A stretch of DNA of 64,000 bases from Gremmenia infestans (taxonomy: Eukaryota; Ascomycota; Leotiomycetes; Helotiales; Hamatocanthoscyphaceae). Below are positions 24,142-36,136 of this stretch, piece by piece. The notes under the pieces are model-generated. The model saw only the letters and a program-made list of their open reading frames with translations, did not search any database and was not told the origin of the DNA. Location of the stretch: positions 434,001-498,000 of the forward strand of contig JAFEVB010000010.1 of assembly GCA_032629725.1 (NCBI GenBank), in the 5' to 3' direction. A program made the translations under genes and the position numbers. How positions within the stretch are numbered: the first letter of the stretch is position 1; every line of letters begins with the position of its first letter.

Positions 24142-26171
24142 ATGTCTGGCACACAGCATCCGGGTCCGCGGAAGCGAACTCCCGAGTTTCCAACAAGACA
24201 GATGACAATTCTAGGTATGTTGCTTTCCATCTCATGGCTTCACACTGTGCCCATTGAAGCCTTGCTGACCGGCGTACTCTGCAGCACTATGTCGAATCTG
24301 CGAGCCCATAGCCTTCATGTCCATCTTCCCCTACATCTACTACATGATCCAAGACTTCCAGGTCACGAAACGCGAGTCGGAAATTCCAATCTATGCAGGA
24401 ATGGTAACATCAGCTTTCGCCTTCGCAGAATTCTCGTCCGGACTGGCATGGGGAAGATTGAGTGACAAAATTGGACGAAAACCGGTGCTCCTGACCGGAC
24501 TGGCTGGAACGGCACTCAGCATGTTGGTTTTCGGATTTGCGCCCAGTCTACCGGTTGCATTACTGGCTCGGGCGCTGGGCGGTCTCTTGAATGGGTATGT
24601 GGACGGATAATTCATTTCTCACCGTGCACTGATGTGACCTCTGTTGCTGACGGATTGCTGCATTTAGAAATATTGGTGTATTGCAGACCACAGTTGCCGA
24701 GATGGTTACTGTGAAGGAACACCAACGTAAGTAAATTGATATATCACATTTTGGAAAGTTAGAGCCTCTGGCTGACGAGTCACAAAGCCCGAGCTTATAC
24801 GATCATGCCATTTGTCTGGTGTCTCGGGTGAGTGTTTTCTGGAGAAGATTGATTTCAAATGCTGACAAGCATTTAGATCGATACTTGGTCCTATGCTGGG
24901 AGGCGCTCTAGCGCGCCCCGTGCTCAGCTACCCCAGTGTATTTACTCCAGGAAGCATCTGGGAAAGGTTCCCGTACCTGCTACCAAATCTGGTGTGCACC
25001 GTTATCGTATCTTGTGGAGTCGTGGTAGGAATTCTATTCCTAGAAGAATCGCACGCGGAGAAGAAATTTCGACGTGATCCGGGTTTGGAGGTAGGGAAGT
25101 GGATTTTGAGCAAGTTCACGCGATGCGCCGAATCGAAGACATTGAAATGTGAAAAAGCATCCAACCCTGAGGAGGTCGTGTCTTTGTTGAGCGAAGACGA
25201 GCAACCGCCAGGATATCGCACCAGCGAGGGTTCACCCAGGCTGCCGTCCACCCCATCACCGGAACCGCACGAACCACTGGACTTGAATACACCCCATGTT
25301 TTGAGGAAGTCCAAACCTGCTACGACAAAAGCGTTTACGCGACAGGTTGTCTTGAATATCGTCGGCTATGGCATCCTAGCTTAGTAAGTGATGCATGACT
25401 TTGTTTTTCATGCATTTGTATTGACTCGTGACCAGCCACACAATAACATTCGATTCCATGCTTCCCACTTTCTTGAGCACTCCAGCGCCGCTCGCAGAAG
25501 ATGCCACTCCATGGCAATTGCCCTTCAAATTCGTGGACGGGTATGGCCTCAGTACAAGTCAAATCGGCGTCATCTTGTCTGTCCAAGGAGTCTATTCTAT
25601 GATCGCTACTGTCTTCCTCTTCCCCTTCATTGTCCGGAGGCTGGGAGCTTTAGGTCTCTTTAGATGCATCGCCATTTCGTACCCGATCCTTTACGTCACA
25701 ACTCCATACTTGGTATTGCTTCCGGATAGCCTCCGAATGGTTGGGGTCTACGTGTTAGTAATTTGGAAATGCACCTTCGCGACGATGTCCTATCCCAGCA
25801 ATGCGATACTGCTCACAAATTCCGCCCCGTCGCTGCTCATGCTGGGGACAATCAATGGCGTAGCCGCATCGATGGCCAGCCTGTGTCGAGCATTCGGACC
25901 AACTGCCTCAGGATTCCTCTTTTCAGCCGGTCTTCGGATAGGATATTCGGGCCTAGCCTGGTGGTGCAGTGCAATCATTGCCATTGCCGGCGCTATCCTC
26001 AGTTTGAGCATGACTGATAAAGGAGGCCGTATGGACGTGGAGGATGAGAAGAACGACGAAGAGCAGGAATTGGGCTTCGAAGACCACGTCCTGGATCACG
26101 AGTCACTCAACTCTGCCCTCGCCGTTATGGAACCAAGGGGTCTATACACGGACGACGATGAGGCAGTCTGA
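24142..26171 (+). CDS. Major facilitator superfamily transporter (ZIF1/YCR023C-like)
   Basis: Six exons (24142-24214, 24285-24594, 24668-24726, 24788-24827, 24877-25383, 25436-26171) join in phase to 574 aa; all five introns have canonical ends. Features include a signature loop GRLSDKIGRKPVLLTG between TM2 and TM3, the RALGGLLNGNIGV block in TM4, and a long hydrophilic central loop (about residues 220-300), then a second six-helix half. The first exon begins with a short cytosolic PRKRTPEFPTRQM segment, typical of the plant ZIF1-like and yeast YCR023C group. The acidic tail is cytosolic. It is a proton-coupled transporter by family; the substrate cannot be inferred. Confidence 0.93.
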
Positions 26172-26604
26172 CGACGTCGAGTGACGCACGGTCTCACAAC
26201 AGTCGTGCACGAGGTCACGAATTTAATAGATTTCATTTTAAGCTCTCGGGAGGATATCTGTATTAATCTTTTTTTGTTTGCATTTCTCTTTTAAACGTCC
26301 TCTGATTCCAAGCGTTGCGGTTTTCTATCTTTGTGGCGTATGGGTTGTGGGATATTACATTTATACCCAAGAAGGGAGTTTATTAAGACGGAAACTGATC
26401 AGATCAGAACAAAATAACTGGGTTGGAGTTTCTTGGCCTGGAGGAAAGAAAAAGGTACATGGGTATAGCGCAACTGGAAGAAAGCATTTTTAACGGCGTC
26501 ACATCTCTTAGCTAGACAGAGTTCTGTTGGGGACAGGTGCATTATTTAGACAATTTACTCAATTTATTGTAATACTCGATCAATCCGTGCCATGTCATGT
26601 CTTC

Positions 26605-26632
26605 GTACGTACCGTACCGTACCGTGCCGTAC
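26605..26632. repeat. (GTACC)n-like short repeat
   Basis: Four to five imperfect copies of a GTACC/GTGCC pentamer in intergenic sequence between the MFS gene and the UaY-like gene. Confidence 0.7.
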
Positions 26633-26999
26633 CTACTGTAGCGAGCGCGGTGTTGGTATCTTTACTCGATGGCCTCACATAATGGCACCTCCACACTAAC
26701 CCCTATAGTTTCCGTATTCAGCCTAGTGTCCTTCAAATCATTAACACAGGGCTCGGATGATTCGTTGATGCTCTTATCATGGCATGGCATGGCTACCTTA
26801 TCACGGCCCACGGCCTATACCTATCGCCCCGTTCAGAAGCCCATAATCAATATCCCACGCGGCTGCAGAATCTCCAGCTGGGCAGGACAGAACAGAACAG
26901 GACAGACACTGATTACCTACAGTACCAACCGTACTCTGATCTTGCTACTTTGCGCCTGCCAATTGGACCCAGCGCAACGTTATCGCCGATTGCCCTACT

Positions 27000-27030
27000 G
27001 CCCTGCCCTGCCCTGCCCTGCCCTGCCCTA
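27000..27030. repeat. (CCCTG)n pentanucleotide repeat
   Basis: About six tandem copies of CCCTG, located about 330 bases upstream of the Zn2Cys6 gene, probably within its promoter or leader. Confidence 0.85.
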
Positions 27031-27356
27031 CTCCATTTCAACGGAGTCTCTCCTTTCCCTCAAGATCCAGATCCGGATCCAGAGCCTCCTAATCGGAAGA
27101 AAACATATCGATATGATAACAGCAGCTTAAATCGTACGACCACGCACCGCAGTATCAGCACAATGAGCAGGGAAGAGTACACCGACTCAACCCCTCAACT
27201 TAAGCATAGATAGGGTAACGCTGACCAATCAAATTCTATTCTACGATTGCCGCAACGATAGATTTTCCTTGAGCTGTCACGTCCCGGCGTGGCCCGCAGT
27301 AGGCGCCTACGGCCTACGAAGATAGCATAAAGTCTACCAGAGGGAGGGAAGAGACA

Positions 27357-30300
27357 ATGGACCCGATCTCGAACCTGCGGAGCCCCAAGTCGACGTCCTC
27401 AATAATCAAAGCTGAAGGAGGAAGCGGCTACCCTCACAAGCGCGCCAGGCACAACTCCCCTGATAGTACGACTACTACAGGAAATCTCTCTGGAAGCCCC
27501 AGAAGCGTTGAGGAGATTGACATTCCGGTAATTGCGACTGGAGGTAAGGGCAACAAAGAAGGTGGGAGCAAGGCTGGGCAGAGTAGCAGTTTCCGAAATG
27601 TGAGCGCCTGCAATAGGTGCCGGCTGAGGAAGAATCGATGCGACCAGCGCCTGCCAAGCTGCGCAAGTTGTGAGAAGGCAAATGTAAAGTGTGTGGGGTA
27701 TGATCCTATTACAAAGAGAGAGATTCCTAGAAGGTGGGTCTTGACAATTTTTCTCGTTGTGACTTGGCAAATGGTAGCAATTGAGCTACCTAGTACTGAA
27801 AGATGGCTAATGGGTAGCCTTGCACAGTTATGTCTTCTACCTCGAAACTAGGGTTGACTACCTAGAGAAGGTCCTCCAGGATAACAATATCCAGTTCGCG
27901 CCTGCCGAAATCCTCGACCACAGCTCGCGACCTGGTGCAGATCCGAGTACAGTCCAAACACCTACTGATGAGGTACCGCCACCTTATAATGGCAACGATT
28001 CCTCTATCACTTCGCACAAACAGTCTCCGCAAGAAGTAGCATGGAACAAGAAGCAAGATGAGTCGGAAAAACTCAATAAATTGGTTTCCAATATCGGAAA
28101 CGTGTCCGTACAAGGAGCATCCGACTCGCGCTATCTGGGTTCTACATCAGGGATATCGTTTGCCCGAGTTGTATTCGCCGCGGTGAAATCTTCGGTTTCA
28201 GGCTCAAATAGCGACAAGAGCGGTATCAGACCCTCGCGGCCTCCCATCGCAAGCAAAGCCACGGGTACAGGAGGCACCTCTATGCGAGATTCCTTCTTTG
28301 GCTTACACACTAAGCCAACGATTAAGCAAGCTCCGTTCCCTAGCAAGGATCTTGGACAGCGACTTGTGGAATTCTACTTTGAGCATGCAAATCCGCAGAT
28401 TCCAATCTTACACAGAGGGGAGTTCATGAAGATGTTTGAATTAGCCTATGCGGATGGTGATAAGCGAGTCCGAACGTCGAGGGAGTTGTATATGTGTAAT
28501 ATTGTGTTTGCTATTGGCGCAGGTATATTCTTGGGGGACTCTGGAGACAAAGAGGATAAAAGGGAAGAAAGGAAGAAGCCAGGCCTGGGGAAACAGTGCC
28601 AGCCCGAGGAATATCATGCTTCTGCGATCGTGCATTTGGAGTCTTGTCTCAGCTCATCCGGTTCGACTGATAGAGCGGATGGCTTTGGTGGAGGCTTGGA
28701 GGAGTTGCAAGCAGTCTTGTTGCTTGCCGGATTTGCTCTTTTGAGACCAGTTGCTCCTGGGTTGTGGTATATCATCGGAGTCGCTGTACGATTAGCTGTG
28801 GATCTGGGACTACATTATGAGGATGGGAAGGATATAGATGTTGGACTTGATGAAGCCGCGGAGGACCCCCAAAGTGAAAGCGACATCATGAAACATCAAC
28901 GAGACCGAAGCCTACGAGAGCGAGGTCGACGAGAATGGATCCGAGATTTTAGGAGACGATTGTGGTGGTGCACATATTCCTTTGATCGACTAGTCTCGAC
29001 TTGTGTTGGGCGACCTTTTGGGATAACGGACCAGGTGATTACAACCGAATTTCCTTCTTTACTAGACGACAAATACATTACGCCGAATGGGTTCCTGGAG
29101 CCTACTGGAGGTGCCTCGGAGCCGTCCTACAAGCATGCCGCCTATCACTATTTCAGGCTGAGATTATTGCAATCTGAAATTCTACAAGTTTTACAACATC
29201 AACAAGCACAGCAAGCTCGGGCTGGAGGTGCTAATCAACGAAATCCTTATATGCACACTGCACTCCCGTCTCCTTTCCTCTCGAAATTTGATAGCTTCCG
29301 GTCTTGGCGGATTGATATCGACAAACGGTTATGGGAATGGAAGAGCTCAGCCCCTACGAAACGGGAGACGGGCGTTGCATTCTCGGTCGAATTCCTAGAG
29401 CTGAATTATTGGCAATGCGTAATCATGCTCTATCGCCAGAGTTTGAGCGTGCCAGCATTGTTTGAAGGCGAATTCAGCACTAGTGCAGAGGTGGAAAGCC
29501 CAACGATGCATAATGTTGAGCTAAGGGAAGACGAGGAACGCGTCTTCTTGAAGGTTGCGGAGGCTGGACAAAGAGTTTTAAGACTATATAGACAGTTGCA
29601 TCGGGTGCACCTTGTCAACTATACTTTCTTGGCAACACATCATTTGTTCATGGCAGGTATATCATTTCTTTACGCTATCTGGCACTCACCAATCGTCAGA
29701 AGTCGACTGGTAAGTTCTACATCACTATCCCGGTTGATTAAGATGCTAATGATATGCACAGACAATGGATGAGGTTGACTTCACGATACTGGCAGCTACT
29801 TCCGTCCTGGGTGATCTTATCGACAAGTGTCCTCCAGCAGAAGCTTGTAGGGACGCTTTCGATCGAATGTCCAAAGCCACAGTTCAGATGTGTATGTCCA
29901 CCACAGGCTTCAGCTCCTCCGCTCAAGGTCTCAACTCTCGTCGCCGCTCCCATAACCATAGTCAAACACCCGAAGGGAGTGACTATATCAACGGCCCGAA
30001 CGGGAAATCCCATTTACGGCGCCAAAGCCGTGGACCCCAAAACCCTCGACCTAAACCTCTATTCGACATGGGGCTCAATGATTTACTAGGCCCATCAGTG
30101 CCAGCTCTGAAAAATTCTCAAGCACAATATCGAACTAGTCCACAGGATATCAAAGCCGAGTTCGAACCCTACAACACATCCACCACTCCCCCCTCAACGA
30201 CAAATGTAATGCGCTCCACCCCCACCCAATCAAATACCGCCCAAACGTCTATCCCCTCCCCCTCCGACTACGCCATCTCACCACCCCTCTCCTCCCTCGA

Positions 30301-30592
30301 CACAGCCGCCATCGACCCCTCTCTTCTTCCGTCCCGAGCATACGACCCTGCCACAGCACAATACGCCGCCAACCCTTACCAAGAACTGCAATTTCCCCTC
30401 CAAAACGCTCCTGGTATGGACTTTCTGCAGGGTAATGGGTGGGAAGCACCACAAGGGGCGCAAAATGCCAATGCGTGGGGTGGAGATCTAGGTATGGGGT
30501 TGGGTTGGGATGGTATGGATCATGATTTCAGTGAGGGCGGGAATGTAGATTTGTTTGATGGGTTCTTTTTTGGCGGAACAGGGAATTTTTAA
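27357..30592 (+). CDS. uaY: Zn2Cys6 transcription factor, UaY-like regulator of purine utilisation
   Basis: Exons 27357-27733, 27828-29709 and 29762-30592 (introns 94 and 52 nt) join in phase to 1029 aa. The zinc cluster is C85-x2-C88-x6-C95-x6-C102-x2-C105-x6-C112, followed by a YDPITKREIPRSYVFYLE linker and a short coiled coil (TRVDYLEKVLQDN). This linker and the Cys spacing match the Put3/Ppr1/UaY class, and the wording is closest to what I recall of Aspergillus UaY, which has a similar length and binds a CGG-N6-CCG site. Residues about 310-650 form the fungal-specific regulatory domain (PQIPILHRGEF; RRRLWWCTYSFDRLVSTCVGRPFGI). The C-terminal part is Pro/Ser/Asn-rich, ending in an acidic, aromatic tail, a likely activation domain. 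UaY is known to respond to uric acid; no purine gene is seen nearby. Confidence 0.8.
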
Positions 30593-30981
30593 ATTCATAC
30601 AGAACAAACAGTAGAGAAAATAGTGAAGGGAATCATTTTCTTTGGTCATGTGGGATCAGACCTGGGTGTATTGGTTAACACAAAAAGGATCTATGGCATG
30701 GAAAATGCACTCGTAGATATAGGACTACGAGCAAGCAAGGCGTTCTGGGCGTCTAGCTTGAGGACTGAACTGGATATATGAATGTCATATTTTCCCCTAT
30801 TCGCTCGAAGCGAGATGAAATTAGAAGGGAAGGACAGAATCCAGATTTCTGTAGAATCTCATCATACAGTAGCTTCACTCCATTTATTCATTGAATGGTT
30901 AGTCGAGTTATTAATCTTCGACGTTGTGATATGGATCATTTCTAGTGTGAATGTTTATATACATGCTACAGACTGTACGTT

Positions 30982-32552
30982 CTAAGTCAAGTAAAGCGAC
31001 ACAGGTAGCTGATGATAAAGTTGATAATCTAGCTCCTGCGACCACTCTAAGACGAAAAACTTCACCAATCCAACAAGGCCATCCATATTCAAGTCCAACT
31101 TTATGTCCAAGTCTATATCACTATCACCACCCTGGGATTTCTGTATCTGTCCCTTCCAGAAATCCGTCTCGTCTTTGTTCCTCGACCAGCCGACGTCTTG
31201 AGAATGCTCAATCAGGACTTCTGCCACCGCAATAACGACGCGGACTAGATCTCCACTGTTGCCAACTCCTGCCATGATGGACGATTCGGCCATGTCTGCC
31301 ATAGAGCTTTTGACAAACTCGGCATCCCATCCTTTCTTCACTAAGCTAGAGAACTTCTCTTCCGCGACGCGTTTTAGCATGCTTGCTAGGCGCCGCCGGT
31401 GACGGTTCATGGTTGGTCTTCCGTATGCGAGGAGTGTGTCTTTGAGACCGCGGTGCAGAGACCAGGAGAGAGAAGACCAAGGTAGGCAGTCGAGCGCACG
31501 AGCTAGAAGGGCTTGTATGGGCTCTGGCACGAAGACGACCGCTATGTCATTTTGATTTTGGGAAGACGTAGTCAGACAGGGGATTTCAAGCTTCAGTGCC
31601 GAGTCCTGCGTATCGGTCTCGCTGTTGCAGCGTACCAGAGATAGTAAATCCACCTCGAAGACCCTCCCTCCCATCATGTTATACAAATGCCGACTCCCAT
31701 GCGCACCGGGAAACCCCTTTTTGGTTTCCTCCAACGTCCACGGTCCCTGGCCTTTCGCCCTCCCTGGGAACGCAAGCTTCCACCCCGCGGCATCTGAGAC
31801 GATGCCGGAAAGCAGCTCGACGCACTTATCGACCCGCACGGAGAAATCTGGGGGGTAGACGTCCGTTGCGGCGCTGTGGCTATCGTGTGCAGCTGGGACA
31901 GTATGCATGGTTTTCCGATGGGCCATGCGATGCTCCATTGACCGCTGTAGGAGGGGTATGCGGAGCGGTAGCCTGAGGCGGAGGAATAACTGAAAATCGG
32001 GCGTGCGTGTGTGATTGCGAAGAGAGTCATTAATGTTGCGCGGCTGATTTTTACACAGAGTTTATTGTCATGGAGAGTCAGTGGATCGAGGGGCAAGCGC
32101 GACCAGTACTTCTTTGGGTTGAGAGTTGTGGCTTCTTCTTTGCTTGGGGACGAGGACGAGGATGAGGATGAGGATGAGGATGAGGATGAGGGCTCAAGAG
32201 TGTCTCTGGGGAAAGGGGAGGGGTGGATAATGCTGGTCAAGATGGACCACGCACTTGTTCCGGCTTCAGCGAGGGGTAGCCGTGATATCTGGACTTCATT
32301 GACGCCGCAGAATCCGTCCGCGAGCCTCGCGTTAATGGCTGGACCGAGAGTCACGGTCTGCTTCTCATTCCCAAATGGCATCCAGGTTCCTGGGGCAGAA
32401 TACCAGGGTCCAAGCTGTGCTTTAGTTTCATGGGCGTTTAGGCTCGTCGAAGCGCTGTCTCGGTCCCCATCCTTGAGATATTTGAGAAGTGCGGCAATTG
32501 CCAGGCCGGAGGATACACTTAGGACAACATATTTAGTTGGCGATGTGGGCAT
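30982..32552 (-). CDS. Membrane-anchored protein of unknown function with poly-Ser tract
   Basis: The N terminus has one hydrophobic segment (YVVLSVSSGLAIAALLKYL), then a well-formed globular region containing PWYSAPGTW and LADGFCGVNEVQISRLPL. A run of 14 Ser follows, encoded by a hexamer repeat. The long frame ends in mid-protein and another frame continues to 30982. A 50-nt intron (31893-31942, gtcaat...cccag) would reconnect the two in phase and give 506 aa; a one-base deletion just downstream would do the same while keeping more sequence. The C-terminal half (VRVDKCVELLSGIV; VFVPEPIQALLARALDCLPWSSLSWSLHRGLKDTLL) looks like a genuine conserved domain. I do not recognise the family. Confidence 0.65.
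32149..32190. repeat. (GAGGAT)n microsatellite inside a coding exon
   Basis: About seven copies of GAGGAC/GAGGAT on the plus strand. Read on the minus strand in the gene 30982-32552 they encode a poly-Ser run. On the plus strand they produce a spurious Glu-Asp repeat frame. Confidence 0.85.
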
Positions 32553-33578
32553 TCTTGTCTATGGCTATAGTCAGAATAGTAAGATTACATATTTTTAGGC
32601 ATAAGTGATGGAGATCAATACTCCATGTGCTGGGTCGGTTTAGTCGTTCAGCCAGCCGAGAGGCTTGAGGAACCTGTCTGTTTAGAAGGATGGGTGAGGC
32701 AGCTCAAATCAGATCTGGCGGTCAGTAGGAAAGGAAGTGGTCGAGAGTTACGCGTGCTGAAGCGTATTGGAGATATGTGCGTATACCCTATAGAGAGTTT
32801 CGAATGTATCCGGAGGCCTGTAGATTTAGAAGTGCGATCCAGCATTGCATCCTTTCTGTTGCAAGCTGTAGACTCCGAGAGGACTAAGCCTATTAGGGCA
32901 CGCTAGACCTCCATTTATACTGTTTAGATATCTTAACACTCTGCAAAGTTGGCATTTCTTACTCCCTAAAAAGCGCAATGGCAATTTCAATGGATTGTAC
33001 TCCACCTATGTCTATTATGCCTTGTACTAGCTTACCTCAATACCGTCGTATGGCTTTGCAACACATTCCCTTCGTTTTCAATATCGAATTTTGGTGACAA
33101 AATACGTGCACATTACCTACATATACCCGTGAATCTATAAACATAAGCATATTTTGCACCTATTTCGCTCTATTTGTAGTTCTCCCCGGTCCCGACGATA
33201 TGCTGATATCGATATTACTCTGCAGCAATATAGTGGATTGCACCTGAACTGGTCTCATACGCCGCAAGGGATTTCCGCACCGTTTCCTTTGCACATCATC
33301 TCATTTCGATTCTTCTATCTCTTCATCACATGATCCGTAGGCCCAAAAGAGTCCTTTTATGCTTCTCGCGAATCATGTTTGTCAGACAGGCAGCACGCGA
33401 TTGTTGTGCGAGATGACGCTAGACCATCAAGGTGGGGCGGACTGCCAAAACAGTGGTGGGTGATACTTAATAAGATCCGGGTTGCACTGGATTCTAAAAA
33501 GATGTTTGCATTTGTTATCATCTTCTTACGATCTAGTATTTGACCTGGATTGCTATAAACTGCCAAAATTTAAGAATC
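32553..33578. other. Intergenic region between divergent genes
   Basis: About 1 kb separating the minus-strand unknown gene from the plus-strand monooxygenase, so it should contain both promoters. A 93-codon frame at 32625-32906 has no recognisable features. AT content is high between 32930 and 33180. Confidence 0.4.
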
Positions 33579-35248
33579 ATGGCTATTAAGCTACCTCGCG
33601 TAGCTATAATTGGCGCCGGCCTGAGTGGTGTTGTTTCTGCAAAACATCTTAAAGAGTCCGGAGCGGAGGTTGTAGTTTACGAAAGGTCCAGCAAAAGTGG
33701 AGGGAACTGGTAGTTTGAAACCATTCAAGCTCTTTGAATACACAGCTGAAGGAGTGTATCCTAGGGTTTACGATGAACGAAGAGCACCCGAGCCCATATA
33801 CCCATCACTTGATCCATCGCGAGCAGACTTGGCCTCTAGAGAGTCAGAAGCAACATCGAATGGGGAGCAGAAACAATTTTATTTGAACGGCGACCACGAG
33901 AACAGTCCGAAGTTTGATGAAATCGAATTGGCGTATGCGCCTCCCGGCCCCGCATATGACGGGCTCACAACCAATGTCCCAACCAACTTACAAGAACTGA
34001 AAGGCCACCCATGGCCAGAAGGGAATGAGCAATTCGTTAATGTAAGAGTTTGCGGGGAGTATCTCCAATCATATTCTCGCGAATTCGGCATCGAGAAAGT
34101 AACCAAGTATGATACACGAGTTGAAAAGGTCGAGAAGAGCGGAGACAAATGGACAGTAGAATCCACTACTTTGCTCCTTGAGGGTCCCAATAAGGGAGAA
34201 ATAACGAGTAATAGTGATGTAAGGACTTCTCTTCTTGTATGAAAGGAGATTAGAAACCCTGCCCAAATTTTGACTTAAAATACAGGAATTTGACCGAGTT
34301 GTTGTGGCCAACGGTCATTATCATGCGAGCAAGGTCCCAGATACCCCGGGTTTGAAAGATTGGAAACACACATGGCCAGATAGGGTTCAGCATTCCAAAT
34401 CATATAGGACACCTGATGGATTTAAAGATCAGGTTACAACTCTCTCACCTTCTGATCTATATCCTCACGACTAATACCAGCTTTAGAATATTCTTCTGAT
34501 AGGCGCTGGCGTTTCCTCAACCGACATTGCACGAGAATTGTCCCAGGTCGCTAATAAGATATACCAATCTTCCAGAGGCGGTCCATATGACATACCCATC
34601 GAGCTCTTGCCAGCAGTAGCATCCAGAGTAGCCGAAGTCGCCCATTTTCAACCCCCCACGAAAGACCAAACCAAACCGGGATATGTGACCCTCAAAAACG
34701 GCCAGGTTCTAACAGACATCGATAGGGTCATCGTTTGCACAGGGTACCACTTTTCCCTGCCTTTCCTTCGAAGCTTCCACAGTGATTCGACGGCAGTGGA
34801 CAAAGCAAACGATACAGTTCTTGTCACAGACGGAACCCAGATGCACAATCTCCACAAGGACCTCTTCTACATCCCGGACCCCACAATTGCATTTGTAGGG
34901 GTTCCTTTCTACACAGCGACGTTTAGCTTCTTTGAGTTCCAAGCCATTGCTATGGCGGCAGTGTTTTCTGGCCGAGCTTCGTTGCCTACGCAAGACGAGA
35001 TGCGGACAGAATACCGAGAGAGAGTGAAGAGGAAAGGATCGGGGAGAGCGTTTCATGATATGAAGGGCGAAGAAGCGGCCTATGTGAAAGGCTTAGTGGA
35101 GTGGGTCAACTCAGACGCACAATTGATAGATGGTCCTAAGGTTGTGGGACATTCAAAAGAGTGGTTGGCACAGAGGGAGGTACTTCGGGAGACATTTCTG
35201 AAGTTCCTTGCTGCCAAGGAGAGCCGAGAAAGAGAGAAGAATCTTTGA
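33579..35248 (+). CDS. Flavin-containing monooxygenase (FMO family)
   Basis: Four exons (33579-33709, 33765-34218, 34286-34432, 34487-35248) join in phase to 497 aa. The N terminus carries the FAD-binding GAGLSG Rossmann motif and ends strand 2 with VVVYERS. The first intron (55 nt) falls exactly inside the conserved GGNWVYDER segment, which is only complete after splicing. A VQHSKSYR block corresponds to the FMO identifying motif, and the fourth exon opens with an NADPH-binding GAGVSS motif. A late VIVCTGYHF block is the usual second FAD/NADP motif. Such enzymes oxygenate soft nucleophiles (N, S) or act as Baeyer-Villiger enzymes. The substrate is unknown and no biosynthetic cluster is evident around it. 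Confidence 0.92.
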
Positions 35249-36136
35249 AGCTAGCGCAATGAGAGCGAGATTAGATCCGCGAGAACTGCCAGTCAAAATG
35301 GTTATATTAGCCAATAATCGTTTCTCACCCTTGGCAAATTCTAACCGGCAATGAAAGTTAGACTAAATACCAAATATTGAAGGAGTATCATATGGCAAGT
35401 CGCTTTTTCGCAAGTTAATAGCTGGTCAATAGCGCTAGTTACGAAGGACGACAGCTAAGCAATTCGAGCATGAAACTGAAATTCCCATTATAAAATCACC
35501 GAATCTGCTCCTTAATTAAGCAATTTAATCAATTAGATAATGCGTCGAGAACTCCCTCATACTAAGAATCATCGAGGTCTTTATAGTAGCCGTCCATTTC
35601 AGCGGTCAGCGTATATAGATGCTACTAAGCATTCATGTCTACAAAAGTTACATCAGAGTATAAGAAGCTAAATAAGGAGAGTTTTTTCAGCAGACACAGC
35701 TACTAGGCTAGCGCTTCTCAATTGCACTAGCATAAGAGCTAGTAATCTTTCAATAGAAGTATCCGGCTAGCTCGAGTGAAAGGCACTAGCCAAGAGCCGT
35801 CGCATCTATGTAAGCGTCTTAAAAGCTATGTATAAAGAAATGAACATCAATAGACGTGAAAGGGAAGAGCGTAGGCTGTGACAAAGGCGTACTATTAATT
35901 CAAGACGTCCTTGTAGTGAAGTGAGGCTATCCAGGAGGATATCGTAGCTTGGCGCTAATCCTATTAAGGATATAAATAACCCCCCATGTGAAGGCCGAGG
36001 CTTCTCTAGCTGCGGGAGAAGTCGGGGACATTCAGCCTCGAAATCTCAACTCACAACGCAGTATATAAACACATTTCCCCACATAATCCATAGATGCACA
36101 TATCATAAATCTGGGGGTTTTAGGTCAAACAAAACA
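35249..36136. other. AT-rich intergenic region, possible relic DNA
   Basis: About 0.9 kb without an open frame of note. It contains many CTAG, GCTAG and TTAAT words and short inverted repeats, in contrast to the flanking genes. It may be a mutated repeat relic, but no terminal repeat or coding remnant can be pointed to. The end of it is the promoter of the carrier gene. Confidence 0.4.
36062..36069 (+). promoter_or_regulatory. Candidate TATA box
   Basis: The octamer TATATAAA lies 75 bases upstream of the mitochondrial carrier start codon, a plausible distance for a fungal core promoter. Confidence 0.45.

Noticed and set aside
32011..32598. Plus-strand frame with a Glu-Asp repeat
   Set aside because: Antisense to the unknown gene 30982-32552; the repeat is the same hexamer that encodes poly-Ser there.
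24142..35248. MFS transporter, Zn2Cys6 regulator and monooxygenase as a secondary-metabolite cluster
   Set aside because: No backbone enzyme (PKS, NRPS, terpene cyclase) is present, the regulator resembles a purine-catabolism factor, and gene spacing is loose.
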